Positions 31,801-42,464 of a stretch of DNA of 64,000 bases are shown here, one piece after another. Position numbers and translations under genes: made by a program. Position 1 is the first letter of the stretch. Each line of letters starts with the position of its first letter. The stretch is from Hypericum androsaemum (taxonomy: Eukaryota; Streptophyta; Magnoliopsida; Malpighiales; Hypericaceae). Under the pieces are notes generated by a model that ran no database searches, was not told where the DNA came from, and worked only from the letters and a program-made list of their open reading frames with translations. The stretch lies in contig OZ023190.1 in the NCBI GenBank assembly GCA_963995505.1, positions 12,332,092-12,396,091 on the forward strand. The letters are read 5' to 3'.

Positions 31801-34800
31801 CAATTCTTCAATCCCATAATAACCTTCAATTTGGTTCTGGGCTGATTTTGTTTCTAATTCTTAATCATTATTAAGTAAGTTGAAGTTCTTTTTTAGTTGC
31901 CCAGAATTACCTGTATTTGAGAAATCCACTGTACATGATTGGAAGTTCATATTTTCTCGGTAAGCATTGGTATGATGCAACTCTTGCTAAAACAAGACGC
32001 TTTCTTATCTAAATTAATACTGCCACTCATTGGTGCTGCAATCCATTATGCAGATGTTGAACCATTACAGACGAATCCTGACCTGGAAGAAGGCTATTGC
32101 AAAGCTTTGTTGTGCCGTTTACGTTTTCGTAAGGTCTTTTCCCGTGTTTTCTTCTTAATAAATATTGTGGATAACTTGGTATCTCGTTTTCCTATTTTTG
32201 TTCAAGCATGCATGTCAGTGTGCACAAGAATGCAGGTCCTTCTGTTTGTTGCATAATGTGGCATGACTGTATGTTTACTTGAGAATTTTATCCTTGTTTC
32301 TTGAATTGTCCAGATTCATTTTTTTGTGGATGATATTATTTTAACTTTTTACTTTAATTGTGCTTTAGTTTGAAGCATCGTTGTCTCTATTTTTCATGTT
32401 CTGTATCAATTTATCTTTTGACTCGCAGCACTTTTTCCATCTTCTTGCCTGCATGAGGCGACCTCAAGGAAGAGGTTTTGAGCTGGCGCGAAAGCATATA
32501 GCTAGCTGTTTGTCAGAATTAAAGTGCATTCACATGTCGGAAGATTTCCTCTTCTCCAATTCTTTCGGAAATCGTGTCAACGATGTAGACGACAGAACAA
32601 CTGCTTCTGGTCGTCAACCTATCGGGTTTGATACTAATATAAACAGTGGAGTTTCTGCTCCCACTCCACCTCGGTCAATCAAACTGCTTAGCTGGAAGAA
32701 GGTGACAACTTTTGAATTCTTGTGCAGTTAGTTTCATACAATTGTCTTAACATCTTTTCGTGGATTGCTGAACCGATTTTGACTTAGCAGGCCATCAAGT
32801 ATTTTGAGAAGCTACTGGGAGATCTCGATCACATTTGTTCCTACTCATTGCATCCTTCCTTGGAAGTTCTTCTGAGATTTGTGGCACAGTTTCAAAAATC
32901 TCAACCTGATTTGGTTTCGAGGGCTCATCTCCAGGTTACTCCTAGCTCATCCTGTTCTATTGTGGATAGATCATTTCCTTCCTATTGGCCTGTATGTGAT
33001 TCTACGGAATTTTCTAGCTCGCCAAGCCTCACTTTTATGCCCTGGAGAAAAGTATCTTTTATTGTTTGCTTATAAGTTGCATTTGTTGTTGGCCGTAGAG
33101 GGTAATGATACTGTGTTAGCTAGTGTTGTCCTCTTAGTGGGTGGGTGGATGGGTTAGAGCTAAATGAAAAGGTTGTGGGTGTACAGGTATGAGCCAATGT
33201 GTCAGCCTAAGTTATTATTGGCATTATTGATCCTCTAACGAAATCCTCATGTTCAGATTTTATTTGGGATCTCGATATGTGAATCCCTCTCCAATTGCTC
33301 GGAGACTAAACCTTGACCATTGTTGGACAGCACTTGTTGATTCAAGATGGAAAGCTTTACGGACGGGATCCTCTCTTTGCTGTGATTATTAGAGCTGCCG
33401 GGTTGCCTGAAGTGGCAAAGAATCACGACATACAGAACAACGAATCTATTATACAACTGGAACAGGTGGAAAAACTTCCATTTCATCTTTACTTGACATT
33501 CTTGTTGCCTTCTATTAACCTGCTGGTTACTTTGGTTTGGAGAGTGCAATCATTTTACTAAAGGTCATATGAAATTTTGGGGTAGAATAATTGCAGTTTG
33601 AAAAGTAACGGCTGATGCTGCTATCGATAATCAAACTTCAGTTTCCAAGTGCTCACGCTGAAAACAGAACAACCACTTGGTCTTTGGGTATCTTATGCTC
33701 CATCTAATTTCTGTTGCGTGATGTGATGCAGTTAGTCATCAACATGCTCAAAATCCTTTGTACAAATGTTGCCTGGCAGAGACGTAAACTTGGCAAGGTT
33801 CTACAAGATTGGCGTGTTATCTACATGCAGGTTTCCCCTTTCAATCTTACCATCTTTCTCTTATCTTAGACACCGGACTTCCACGTAGTTAAGTTGAAAC
33901 TTAATTAAGTGGACTGAATTTCTTTACGTTACTGGTACCGTCTTCTCTTGAGCACTTGGTGATCGTTTCTGTAATCGGTTGTGGACAGTCAGTCTTTTGC
34001 ATATTCATATACTTGCTAGTGCATTTTCCCATCATTTAACTCTTTCTTTGGCTCCAAGTGATTTGAGCAATTAGTTGTGGTAGCCAGGGTCTAACTGCAT
34101 TTTATTTTGTTTTGATGTTAAAAACAGCTGGAACTTGCTTTTAGAAATGAGTTCGGAGAAAGAATTTCAGATGACGAGGTATCTCCTGCTCTTATAGTCG
34201 TTCACTTGCAGTTCAACTGGAAAAATTAGCAATTCAAAAAGCCAATTACTCTGGGCCAACGTCATTATAAATCTGAACATTGATCATTTGTTATCCCGAG
34301 CAAAAGGTGCAACTTTGAATGCACGAAATCTAAAGCACCCGGCCGTTGTAAAAGCTATCAATAGATACTAATCTAGTATTTCTTACACATCTCACTTTTG
34401 GTCTTTTGTTTTATTCCCACTCGTTGTCGAGCTTTGTGTTTAACCTAAATTGTTTCCTGTTTGATTTGGCAGAATCTAGCTGTGAAAATTTTCAAGCACA
34501 TCCTGATTTGGGTGGAGGAACAGACTTACTGGATAGCCTACCGCTTTCTACTGTTGGGTTTTGAATTAGATCTCTACTCTCCGACGGAGTATTGCATGGT
34601 GTACTGGTATATGTACATAGTCTTGATCAAACTGGCAGAGAAGACTCATATTACGATAGCTATGAGCGATGATACTGGTGGGTTTCGTACCAAATTCATT
34701 ATTTCGAAAATGAATCCCCGTCTTCTACCCCGTGTTGCTGTGTTTGTGAGAGCTGCCTTGTTTTCGCTAGGTCGTGCATCAATATACTTCATTGTTTTCG

Positions 34801-35943
34801 CTGTGTGTACTTGTGTAATTGGACGGAGATTTAACTTGAGTTGGGTTTTTCCCATAAACGTTTGTTTTGGCTCTTACCTTAACATTGATTGATTTCTTTA
34901 GACTTGCATTTGGTTGTCTACGTTTGCCAACTCATGGAACCAATTCCCTGTCTTTATGATCAGCTAAACGCAAAGGAAAGAAGAGGAAGGATACATCAAA
35001 AGAACAGGCAAGAGAAAATCGGGTTCCCCCAGTAGTCTCCTTTCTTCAGTGCCAAATATGTATTGCAGAAGGCCTTACACTTGTACGTTTTTCTCTTCAA
35101 CCATTTTATTCCGCATTCGTAATTCTCTTGCTCCAAATTTTGATGATATGTTCTCTGTTGGCTTAGATAAATGCCATATCTTGATAATCTAGGTTTGAAT
35201 GAGTCTCAGTTACTTCCCATCTTTATCATAAACCATTTTCCTTCATCAAGTCCTCTGAGGGTTTACGTTTCTTCCAGCTGCTTGCTGCTTTGAAGAATGA
35301 ATTGAAGGTTTTACATAGTCCAGGCCCATTTAATACGGAGAACGAGGTACATATATGCTCCTTTTGTGCTAGAAAATATATAATCAATCAGCACAATAAT
35401 CGTGTTGCTATGATGTAAACACTACAATTAGCAACTAGTGTCACCTAATCTAAATCAAATGATTTGTCTGGTCGAACGAAGTCTGTCAATCTTATCATAT
35501 TCTTTGTCCAATGTAACCAGAGATTTCTCCAGCACTTCGAGCTTCTACAGAAAGCTTGTATCCCGGACCATGTTTCGTATCCATCATTCAAGGACTCGAC
35601 ATACCATGCTCGATTCTCTGTAAGTACTTGATCAACGTATAACCGTCATTTGCAATGTTTTCAAGCCGGAATATCAACTGATACATACACTCCGTCCCTG
35701 CAGACGATACACGCGTACAACTACTTCAAAGATGCTATGAAGGTAATCAAGGAGGTCAAGAGCAGTTTCGCGAATGACCCGGATAGACTGGCCGAGCTAA
35801 GAAAACTGGAACAGGTTGCTGAACACAACAACGTTGTCCTGAACATCGTTTGCCGAGCTGGATCAACGGACCCTTCGCTCATGGTTTCTTTCGAGTTCCT
35901 CCACCACCCTTTTTTTGCCACTGCTGTTGTGAAGAGAACATGA
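28805..35943 (+). CDS. NAA35: NatC N-terminal acetyltransferase auxiliary subunit NAA35 (MAK10)
   Basis: Sixteen exons give 2178 nt, 725 residues: 28805-28925, 29233-29300, 29767-29922, 30509-30676, 30807-30957, 32054-32133, 32429-32701, 32791-32934, 33331-33465, 33732-33830, 34128-34178, 34473-34677, 34964-35082, 35278-35346, 35521-35619, 35704-35943. Phase agrees at every junction. The Mak10 signature MDPKMDAG lies at residues 65-72, preceded by [20 protein letters not shown] and followed by HLLACE. Other family blocks are [35 protein letters not shown] and the C-terminal [16 protein letters not shown]35 is the large scaffold of the cytosolic NatC complex; with NAA30 and NAA38 it acetylates Met-hydrophobic N-termini, and in Arabidopsis the complex is needed for normal photosynthesis and growth. 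The length is close to plant homologues. The start of exon 9 is the least certain boundary. The gene looks intact. Confidence 0.92.
31697..31771 (+). repeat. 26-bp tandem repeat inside an NAA35 intron
   Basis: Three imperfect copies of AAACATACATGTGACCAATT plus a short linker lie in the 1.1-kb intron between exons 5 and 6. The unit contains ACATGT and ACACGTGA motifs. Confidence 0.8.
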
Positions 35944-37229
35944 TGGCGGATGGCGGCAGTTTTGGAGCAACTTGAAGACAAGGAAGGGTCAATAAGAGCT
36001 TTGGTTCAAGATCTATAGGAACCGTAATATCTGTAGTTTGTATTCTTCATTTATATTGTTTCCCTTCCATAAAAGAAAAGGGAAAGATTAATTTGAGCTC
36101 TCTTTTCTATTTAAGGGGTAATTTGAGCTCGTTCTGGATGAATGGATATGGTACGTACTTCCTTTTTTCCATCCCAAATTCCACTAAATTTAGCAAGGGT
36201 CCTAAGCTAACGATTATAAGGGGTTTGGAATGGGTTTGGAATGTGTCCGTTTAGAACAGTTTGGACTGAAGTAAAACACAGGGACAAAAATGAAAAAAGT
36301 CTGCATGCAGGGTAGGGATCACCAACATGCGATTATCGATAACTGGGTATTGTCATTGTCGTAGCAAGCAGACATTATTAATAACTGGGCATGCCAGTAT
36401 CGAATTGGAGCATGCCATTGTCAAAATTGGAGCATGTCATTATCGGTCTTTCAGTCCAAACGGTCCGTAAAGATCCCTTCACTCTGGACCCAATCCACTG
36501 CGGATTATAAGTGGGGTCAACGAAACGGGAAAGCCTAAAATCTAAAAAAAAATGCTTACCATTAAAAGTATAATATAATTTGGTCATTAATTAGCTGGAT
36601 GACAATGATTTTAGCTTTCTCTAGAAGTATTGTTGACCATGATTTAGAATGAGCGGTCATCAATTCTCCTTCCCATGAAATTTCCACGATAAATCGGATT
36701 GGTTTGGTTGCTTGCAAACATAACCAAGTTTATATGTCAACGTGGTAATTTTTGGTTGAATATCACTTGGTATTTAAAGTAATTCAGATCCGAGAAATGT
36801 AAAATATTTGAATGTTGGTAAAATTTTTTTAGTGTATTCGAACTCGAAATCTATTAGTTAAGTTAAAACAATTTCATTGGGAGTTAGTTTGTGTAAATTT
36901 TTGTGATATGAACAACAATTTCTTAATTAATTAATGGATAGTATAAAGCAATCGTCATATTGGCTTGATTAATTTCTACGTCGCACACAATTCCCTGCGT
37001 TGTTTAAGAATCCAGGGTTCGTCTTCTTATTCTAATTTTGTGTAGCCTATTGTACTTTAACCCACGAAACCTTTGAAATTCCATGGTCTCTTTGTTTGAA
37101 TAATTAATTTCTTAGTTATTTTAAAGCCGTAAAAGTAATACAAACTGTTAGTGAAACTATTAAAAATGTTCCGAATTTCTAAATAAATAATATATGTTAA
37201 GTTTTTCGAATGAAAATGGGGTAAGCAGG
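35944..37229. other. 3' flank of NAA35 and spacer
   Basis: The first 130 bases are the likely 3' untranslated region. At 36247-36270 and 36447-36470 the motif TTTGGACTGAA is repeated inversely (TTCAGTCCAAACGG), enclosing degenerate repeats of GGAGCATGCCATTGTC, which suggests a small decayed inverted-repeat element. The rest is AT-rich. GTATTCGAACTCGAAATC near 36835 resembles a SINE B-box. Confidence 0.4.
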
Positions 37230-37234
37230 GTACC

Positions 37235-37872
37235 TGTTGGACCTTGGGCCTAATAGGCAATTATTATTGTGCCTAATTGGGCCCGGGCCCATTAGGCCCA
37301 AAAAGTTGGGTTGGATGGGCCGGTCAACCCGCGTTGACCGGCCCAAGCTGCGCTGACGTGGCGTTGACGTCATATGTGGCGGCCCACGTGGCGCCACGTG
37401 GCAAAGCCAGGGGTAGCTTTGCCGCGTGGCAGACATGTGGCATGAAGTGCCATGTGGCACGCCACGTGGCGGACATGTGGCCCGGAGTGCCACGTGGCAT
37501 GCCGCTTGGCGGTCATGCGGCTCGGAGCGCCACGTGCCGCCACGTGGCACATTTTGACTGGCTGGACTTTCCTATAAAAGGAGGAATCCGGCTGGACTGA
37601 AATGTAACTTTTTCCACAACCACTCAATACAAAAGGAAAATTCTGGATCAGTTCCAGAATTTTAATCAGATTTTCGATTAAAGGAAATCTCGTGAAAATC
37701 GATTACGGATCCGTTCGAACGTGATCGTAATTCGACCAGCACGAAGAAGTTGTGGACCCGAGCCTGTGGACCTCTTACTTCAACAAGTAAGTAATTTATT
37801 ATTAACGAATTAGTTTGTTAATTAAACAGATTTAACACGTAATTACTCGTTAATTACGCGTCAAAACCGTCA
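37235..37872 (+). mobile_element. Solo LTR with G-box cluster
   Basis: The 638-base segment starts TGTTGGACC and ends CCGTCA, and is flanked by the exact 5-bp duplication GTACC (37230-37234 and 37873-37877). That is what remains after recombination between two LTRs. CTATAAAAGG at about 37570 is a TATA box. The upstream half carries many CCACGTGGC palindromes (for example 37383-37402 and 37463-37545). No internal coding sequence is left. I cannot name the family; copia is likely from the size. Confidence 0.8.
37383..37550 (+). promoter_or_regulatory. Cluster of CACGTG G-box palindromes in the solo LTR
   Basis: At least six CACGTG cores, mostly as GCCACGTGGC, lie in about 170 bases upstream of the LTR TATA box. 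G-boxes with GGC flanks bind bHLH and bZIP factors in plants, including ABA- and light-response factors. Whether the LTR is active is unknown. Confidence 0.6.
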
Positions 37873-37877
37873 GTACC

Positions 37878-38557
37878 TTAAAATTAAATCTCCATAAAAA
37901 AGAGTAAAAATGACGTTTGGTATGTGTTACAGAATAAACTTCAACAATATTTTTGTCCAACTCATTTTCATATGAAAATATTTTCAAACAAAATTGACAT
38001 GCACTGTTATCTATTTTTTAATCTCTGTCTCAACTCTCAACATTTTGGTTAAATAAAAAATTTGATCTAAGAGACAATTTTTTTAATATTACTTTAAATC
38101 ATCATTGATATCCAAAATTTTTTAATATCTTACAACAAGTCCATTTTCTCTGTCCATGCAAACCTAGACTAAACTATGAAGATTATTGACGGGGCAAACT
38201 AATTTTTTTAACAGCATTTCTGTCCAACATTGCGGCGCCAAAGGACAAGAAGACTTGAAGCGATTTTTTTATCTTAGTCGTCGAACAATCTCCGACTCTA
38301 TATAGGAAGGAAAGCGACTCGGGAAAAAAAAAGTCAAGGAAAGCTGAGTGGACCCCACAGCCATCGGTGACAACGGCTCGACAATCTGACGAATCTTAGA
38401 TTGGGGACCGGTGGCGGCGGTTTGAAAGTTTGAAACTTCCCGAGATCTTTGATAGTAGGAGTGGTGGAGGTGGGCCCCTGATTTGCAATTTGTAGGGCCC
38501 ACACTCGTTGTTTGCTGATTGTTATATTAATAAAATGGTTCTGCTTTCACTTGGCCC
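37878..38557. other. AT-rich spacer, no gene seen
   Basis: No convincing frame or paired repeats. The minus-strand frame at 38269-38502 has no recognisable features. Confidence 0.5.
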
Positions 38558-38566
38558 TTTTTTAAA

Positions 38567-40052
38567 GGGGAAAGTACACTTTAGTATCTTGTAATTTTAT
38601 TTTTTTTGAACTGAGTACCCTGTTGTTTAAAATTGGTAAACCGGTCCCTGAGATTTACGAATAATTTTTCGGGCAGGTCCAGAGCAGCTACCCGTCAATA
38701 CGCGCTCGAAACGACGTTGTTTTTCAGCCGACTTGGCAGACACGTGACAACATAGTAGGATTAGTTAAAGCTGATGTGTAATATGACAAATTACATATAC
38801 AGTCCCCAATTTATGTATATTTTTCAAAAAAACCCTCATTTAAATATTACTTAATTACATACTCTCTCCTCCTCTCTCTTCCACCCTCGTCTCCTCCTCC
38901 TCTCTCTCTCTTCCCATCCTCATCCTTCTCCTTCCTCCATCGATTTTTTCTTTTCTCCCTCCCATTTTTCTTCTCTCCCTCCTCCTCCATCCTCACTCTC
39001 GGGACAAAATCCTCTCTCTCCGTTCTCATTCAGCAACTACAAAGCACGATCTCAGGAAGAATTCACACACATGAAATAACTTTAACAATCCTTTTCCCCA
39101 ATCCAAACCACCCAAGTGACAAACTCCTAGCGTCAACAATTGTGAGATAAGAACAAAACAAAACCTATGGCCCATAAAGCAAAAGTCTCGAACCTCCAAG
39201 TTTCATTTCAGAGGAAACTAAAAAAATACCCAGAAAAGGATAAGGCATGCCACCACCTTGGAGACAGGTACGACGAAGCGTGTGAAACTGAGGAAATAGA
39301 GAGCGGTCAGCGGGAAGTCAAAGCGGGGAAACGATGAGCGGCGCCATCAGGAACCTGGGGTGCGTGATCATGGCCGTGGATTGGAGCTTGGATTTGAGAT
39401 TATTTGTTGATTTTAGATTTGAGATTATTTGCTGATTTTGCCACTGGGTGATACCACCTGATTTGGAGGTACCGGTGTTCACGGTGGAGATCCGCCGCGA
39501 GTTTGGCCTTTTGCTCCCTTTGATTACTCATTTTCACATATATGTAAAAGGGGATCTGTTACTTTTTGGCTAGTGTCGGGATAGCGCGTGCGGTGAGGAG
39601 AAGCATGAGGTTGAAGATGAAGGAGGAGGGAGAGAAGAAAAATCGGAGGAGGGGAGAGAGAAAAAAATTTGATGGAGGAAGGATGAGGATGAGGCTGAGA
39701 AGAGAGAGAGAGAGAGAGAGAGAGGAGGAGGAGACGAGGGTGGAAGAGAGAGGAGGAGCAGAGTGTAATTAAGTAATATTTAAATGAGAAGTTTTTTTGA
39801 AAAATATAAATAAATTAGGGACTGCATATGTAATTTATCATATTACACATCAGCTTTAACTAATCCTAATATATTGCCACGTGTCTGCTAAGTCGGCTAA
39901 AAAATGACATCGTTTCGAGCGCGTATGGACGGGCAATTGCCCTGGACGTGCCCAAAAAATTGTTGGTAAACCTCAGGGACCGGTTTACCAATTTTAAACT
40001 ACAGGGTACTCGGCACGAAAAGGGTAGAACTACATGATACTAAATTGTACTT
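38567..40052. mobile_element. MULE-like TIR element with long purine/pyrimidine arms
   Basis: The element starts GGGGAAAGTACACTTTAGTA, related to the element at 3694, and the right end is the inverse (ATACTAAATTGTAC then T-run). The 9-bp repeat TTTTTTAAA flanks it (38558-38566 and 40053-40061), although the T-run makes the right boundary uncertain by a few bases. The inverted repeats extend about 430 bases, through ACCGGTCCCTGAG, GACACGTG and a CT-rich zone (38870-39010) mirrored by a GA-rich zone (39590-39765). The 550-base core differs in composition and has a 24-base direct repeat (39391-39440). No transposase is present. Confidence 0.8.
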
Positions 40053-40061
40053 TTTTTTAAA

Positions 40062-40267
40062 TGGATAGATAGAACTTTATACTCAAATATGATAATCATT
40101 TTTATAGTCATATAAAAATAGTTTTTTGAGCTTATTAGGAGGATTATGTAGTAGATCCTCTGTGGTAAAGGGTAAAAGATTGGTGCAAACTATGCTCATC
40201 TAGCATGACAACACAAGAAGATCACAGGCTCAACATCTTGAACAGCTGCATAACTAAATTGCATTAT
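40062..40267. other. Short spacer between two inverted-repeat elements
   Basis: AT-rich, no features seen. Confidence 0.5.
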
Positions 40268-40763
40268 GGAAAACTTAAGTACCCTAGAGATTTTCAAATT
40301 AGATAAGTTTTTGTGACAAATTTATATCCAGATTTAGTTTTTTCCTATTTGGCATTTCCATGATTATCCACATCAATACCACATGATATTTCTCTATCTT
40401 AGTTATCGCTGACGTGAAAAAGTTAAACATCTCCACTTAAATTCCTAATATCTCAAACTACCAAAATTGGTGCATCCATGCAGCGCCACCTAGGATGTAC
40501 CAATTTTGGTAGATTTGGAAGATTAGGGGTTAAAGTGGAGTTTTTACTTTTTTACGTCATCACCACATAGGACTAAAAAAAATGATGTGGTTAGTGAAGT
40601 GGATAACCACGGTAATGCCAACTGGACAAAACTAATCTTAGTTAGAAGTTTATCACCAAAAGTGTCAGAATTGTAAACCTCCACCACCAAAGTGGTACTT
40701 GTAAAACTACGGTACTTATGTAAAAGTACGTAAAACTATAGAGTATCTATATGAAGTTATCCC
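40268..40763. mobile_element. Fold-back element with about 220-bp arms
   Basis: From GGAAAACTTAAGTACC at the left to AAGTTATCCC at the right the sequence folds on itself. The arms meet at ACCAAAATTGGTGCATCC and GATGTACCAATTTTGGT, leaving a loop of only about 25 bases that contains CAGCGCCACC. Identity between arms is moderate (roughly three quarters by eye). No clear target-site duplication was found, so the superfamily is uncertain. Confidence 0.7.
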
Positions 40764-42464
40764 TATAATCTAATACTTCCATTTCGCTTATCGTTGACCG
40801 AGCTATTCGATGGGTTTGGAGTTTTTTCAGTAAATGTGAAATTTCTGAATATTATAAATAAATTAGAAACTATCTACTACAAGTGGAGATTTATACGCCG
40901 TAATAGTTATATTAGCAACTCATTTCGAATTGATAATTAAATAAGGGGTACCTTTTAAGCCTTAAGTCCCGAAAAAAAAATCACATTTCTTATTTTCTGC
41001 TGATAAAATTCAGAGGGATTGTGCATATTTTGGATCAGCATATACCCTAAAAAATTGTGCACATACAACAACTATTTTGAACCAAACTTTGAAAAAATAT
41101 TTTTGACATATTCCATAATTTTTGATATTACGGCAAATAATTAGTCGGAGAGAAACAGAAAACATGGCATTTTACGAATTGCAGCTGTATTTTTCTGACA
41201 ACTAAGGACGAATCCACGTGACAAACTATACAATTTTAAAAGGGCAAAGACTAGAAGTTCGTCCATAATGCAATTTAGTCAGAAAGTTTTCCAGAAATTA
41301 CAATATCATTTAATTAACTAGCGGAAGACGAAAATGAGATTGGATCAAGGAGTTGAGGAATGGAAAGGAGACCGAAAAGAGAAGCAATAAAAGGAAAATT
41401 CCCCAATAATATTAGAACATAAGAGAAGGTAATGAAAAGAAAACTCACTAGATTAATTTAATTAAGATATTTTGACTTCGAATCATAAAAAATATACCAG
41501 TGTTAAATATTTATTAAAAATATTTTGCACAAATTTCTGTTTAATCAAACTACCGATACAGTATAAGCCAAAAATTGAAATTAATTTAGTCGACCTATCA
41601 ATACGGTATAAGCAAAAAAAAAAAGGTAAATAAAAGAAAGAAAGACAAAAACCAAATTAGTTGTCAATCTTGGACGCCGACGCGACGACTTACGGAAACC
41701 ATATAAACAAACAGGCAACTGACAACTCGATTTCGCTCATTTATTAGCTAAAACAAAAATTCCTTATTTTCTTCGGCCACCGACCATTTTTCCCCTTCTT
41801 TCTTTTCGAATCGTTCTTCCCAATTACGACTCTTTCTCCCCCCCCTTTATTTTTTGCCAATCTCATATCAGGTAATATGCTTAAACCCGGGTTTCTCTTT
41901 GATCTTTTTTCCCGTAATTTCGTTGTTTTAATCATCTTTTTTTTTTCTCGGAAAATTAAGAACTGGGTTTTTTATTTAGTTAATGGTTCGTTTGGTGTTG
42001 TTGATTTGAGCTGGTTAATGTCTGTATCTTAGTTCGTTGTGCTTGTTTGTAGCCATTTATTAATGTTGGGTTTCTTTTCTTTTTCTCTTTTTTTTTTCTT
42101 TCTGGTTATACTCTTTTTTGTGGGAGTTGGTAAAATCCGTAGTTTTTAGTGTTTTGATTTGTTGCTTTTCAATCCTTTTCTGTTGAATTCTATCTGGACA
42201 TGAGGGGAATTATGGGTTTTAGAGGACATAGTAGATGGTAGAGGGATAGCGGGTTAGAAGATCAAGGATTTCATCAGCTGATTGATTCAGTGCAGAATTG
42301 CCTGAATTGATGAATGTTGAGGATGTGAATCTGATGAGAATCGCGAGAGAAGAACTAGGTGCGCGGTTATTGTTCGACTTGAAGTTGGTTGGAAGAAATC
42401 TGACTAGCCCTTTTTATTTTTTGGTAATCTTCTGTAGGAGTTTTTTGGTTGAGAACGAGAGAAA
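40764..42464 (+). promoter_or_regulatory. Spacer, then promoter and 5' leader of the clathrin assembly gene
   Basis: The first kilobase is AT-rich with nothing recognisable. From about 41690 the sequence becomes pyrimidine-rich, and TATCAG|GTAATATGC at 41870 would suit a donor of a 5'-leader intron. An acceptor could be TTCTGTAG at 42428-42435. If that stretch stays in the mRNA, a 58-codon frame from ATG 42310 overlaps the main start at 42465. Confidence 0.4.
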
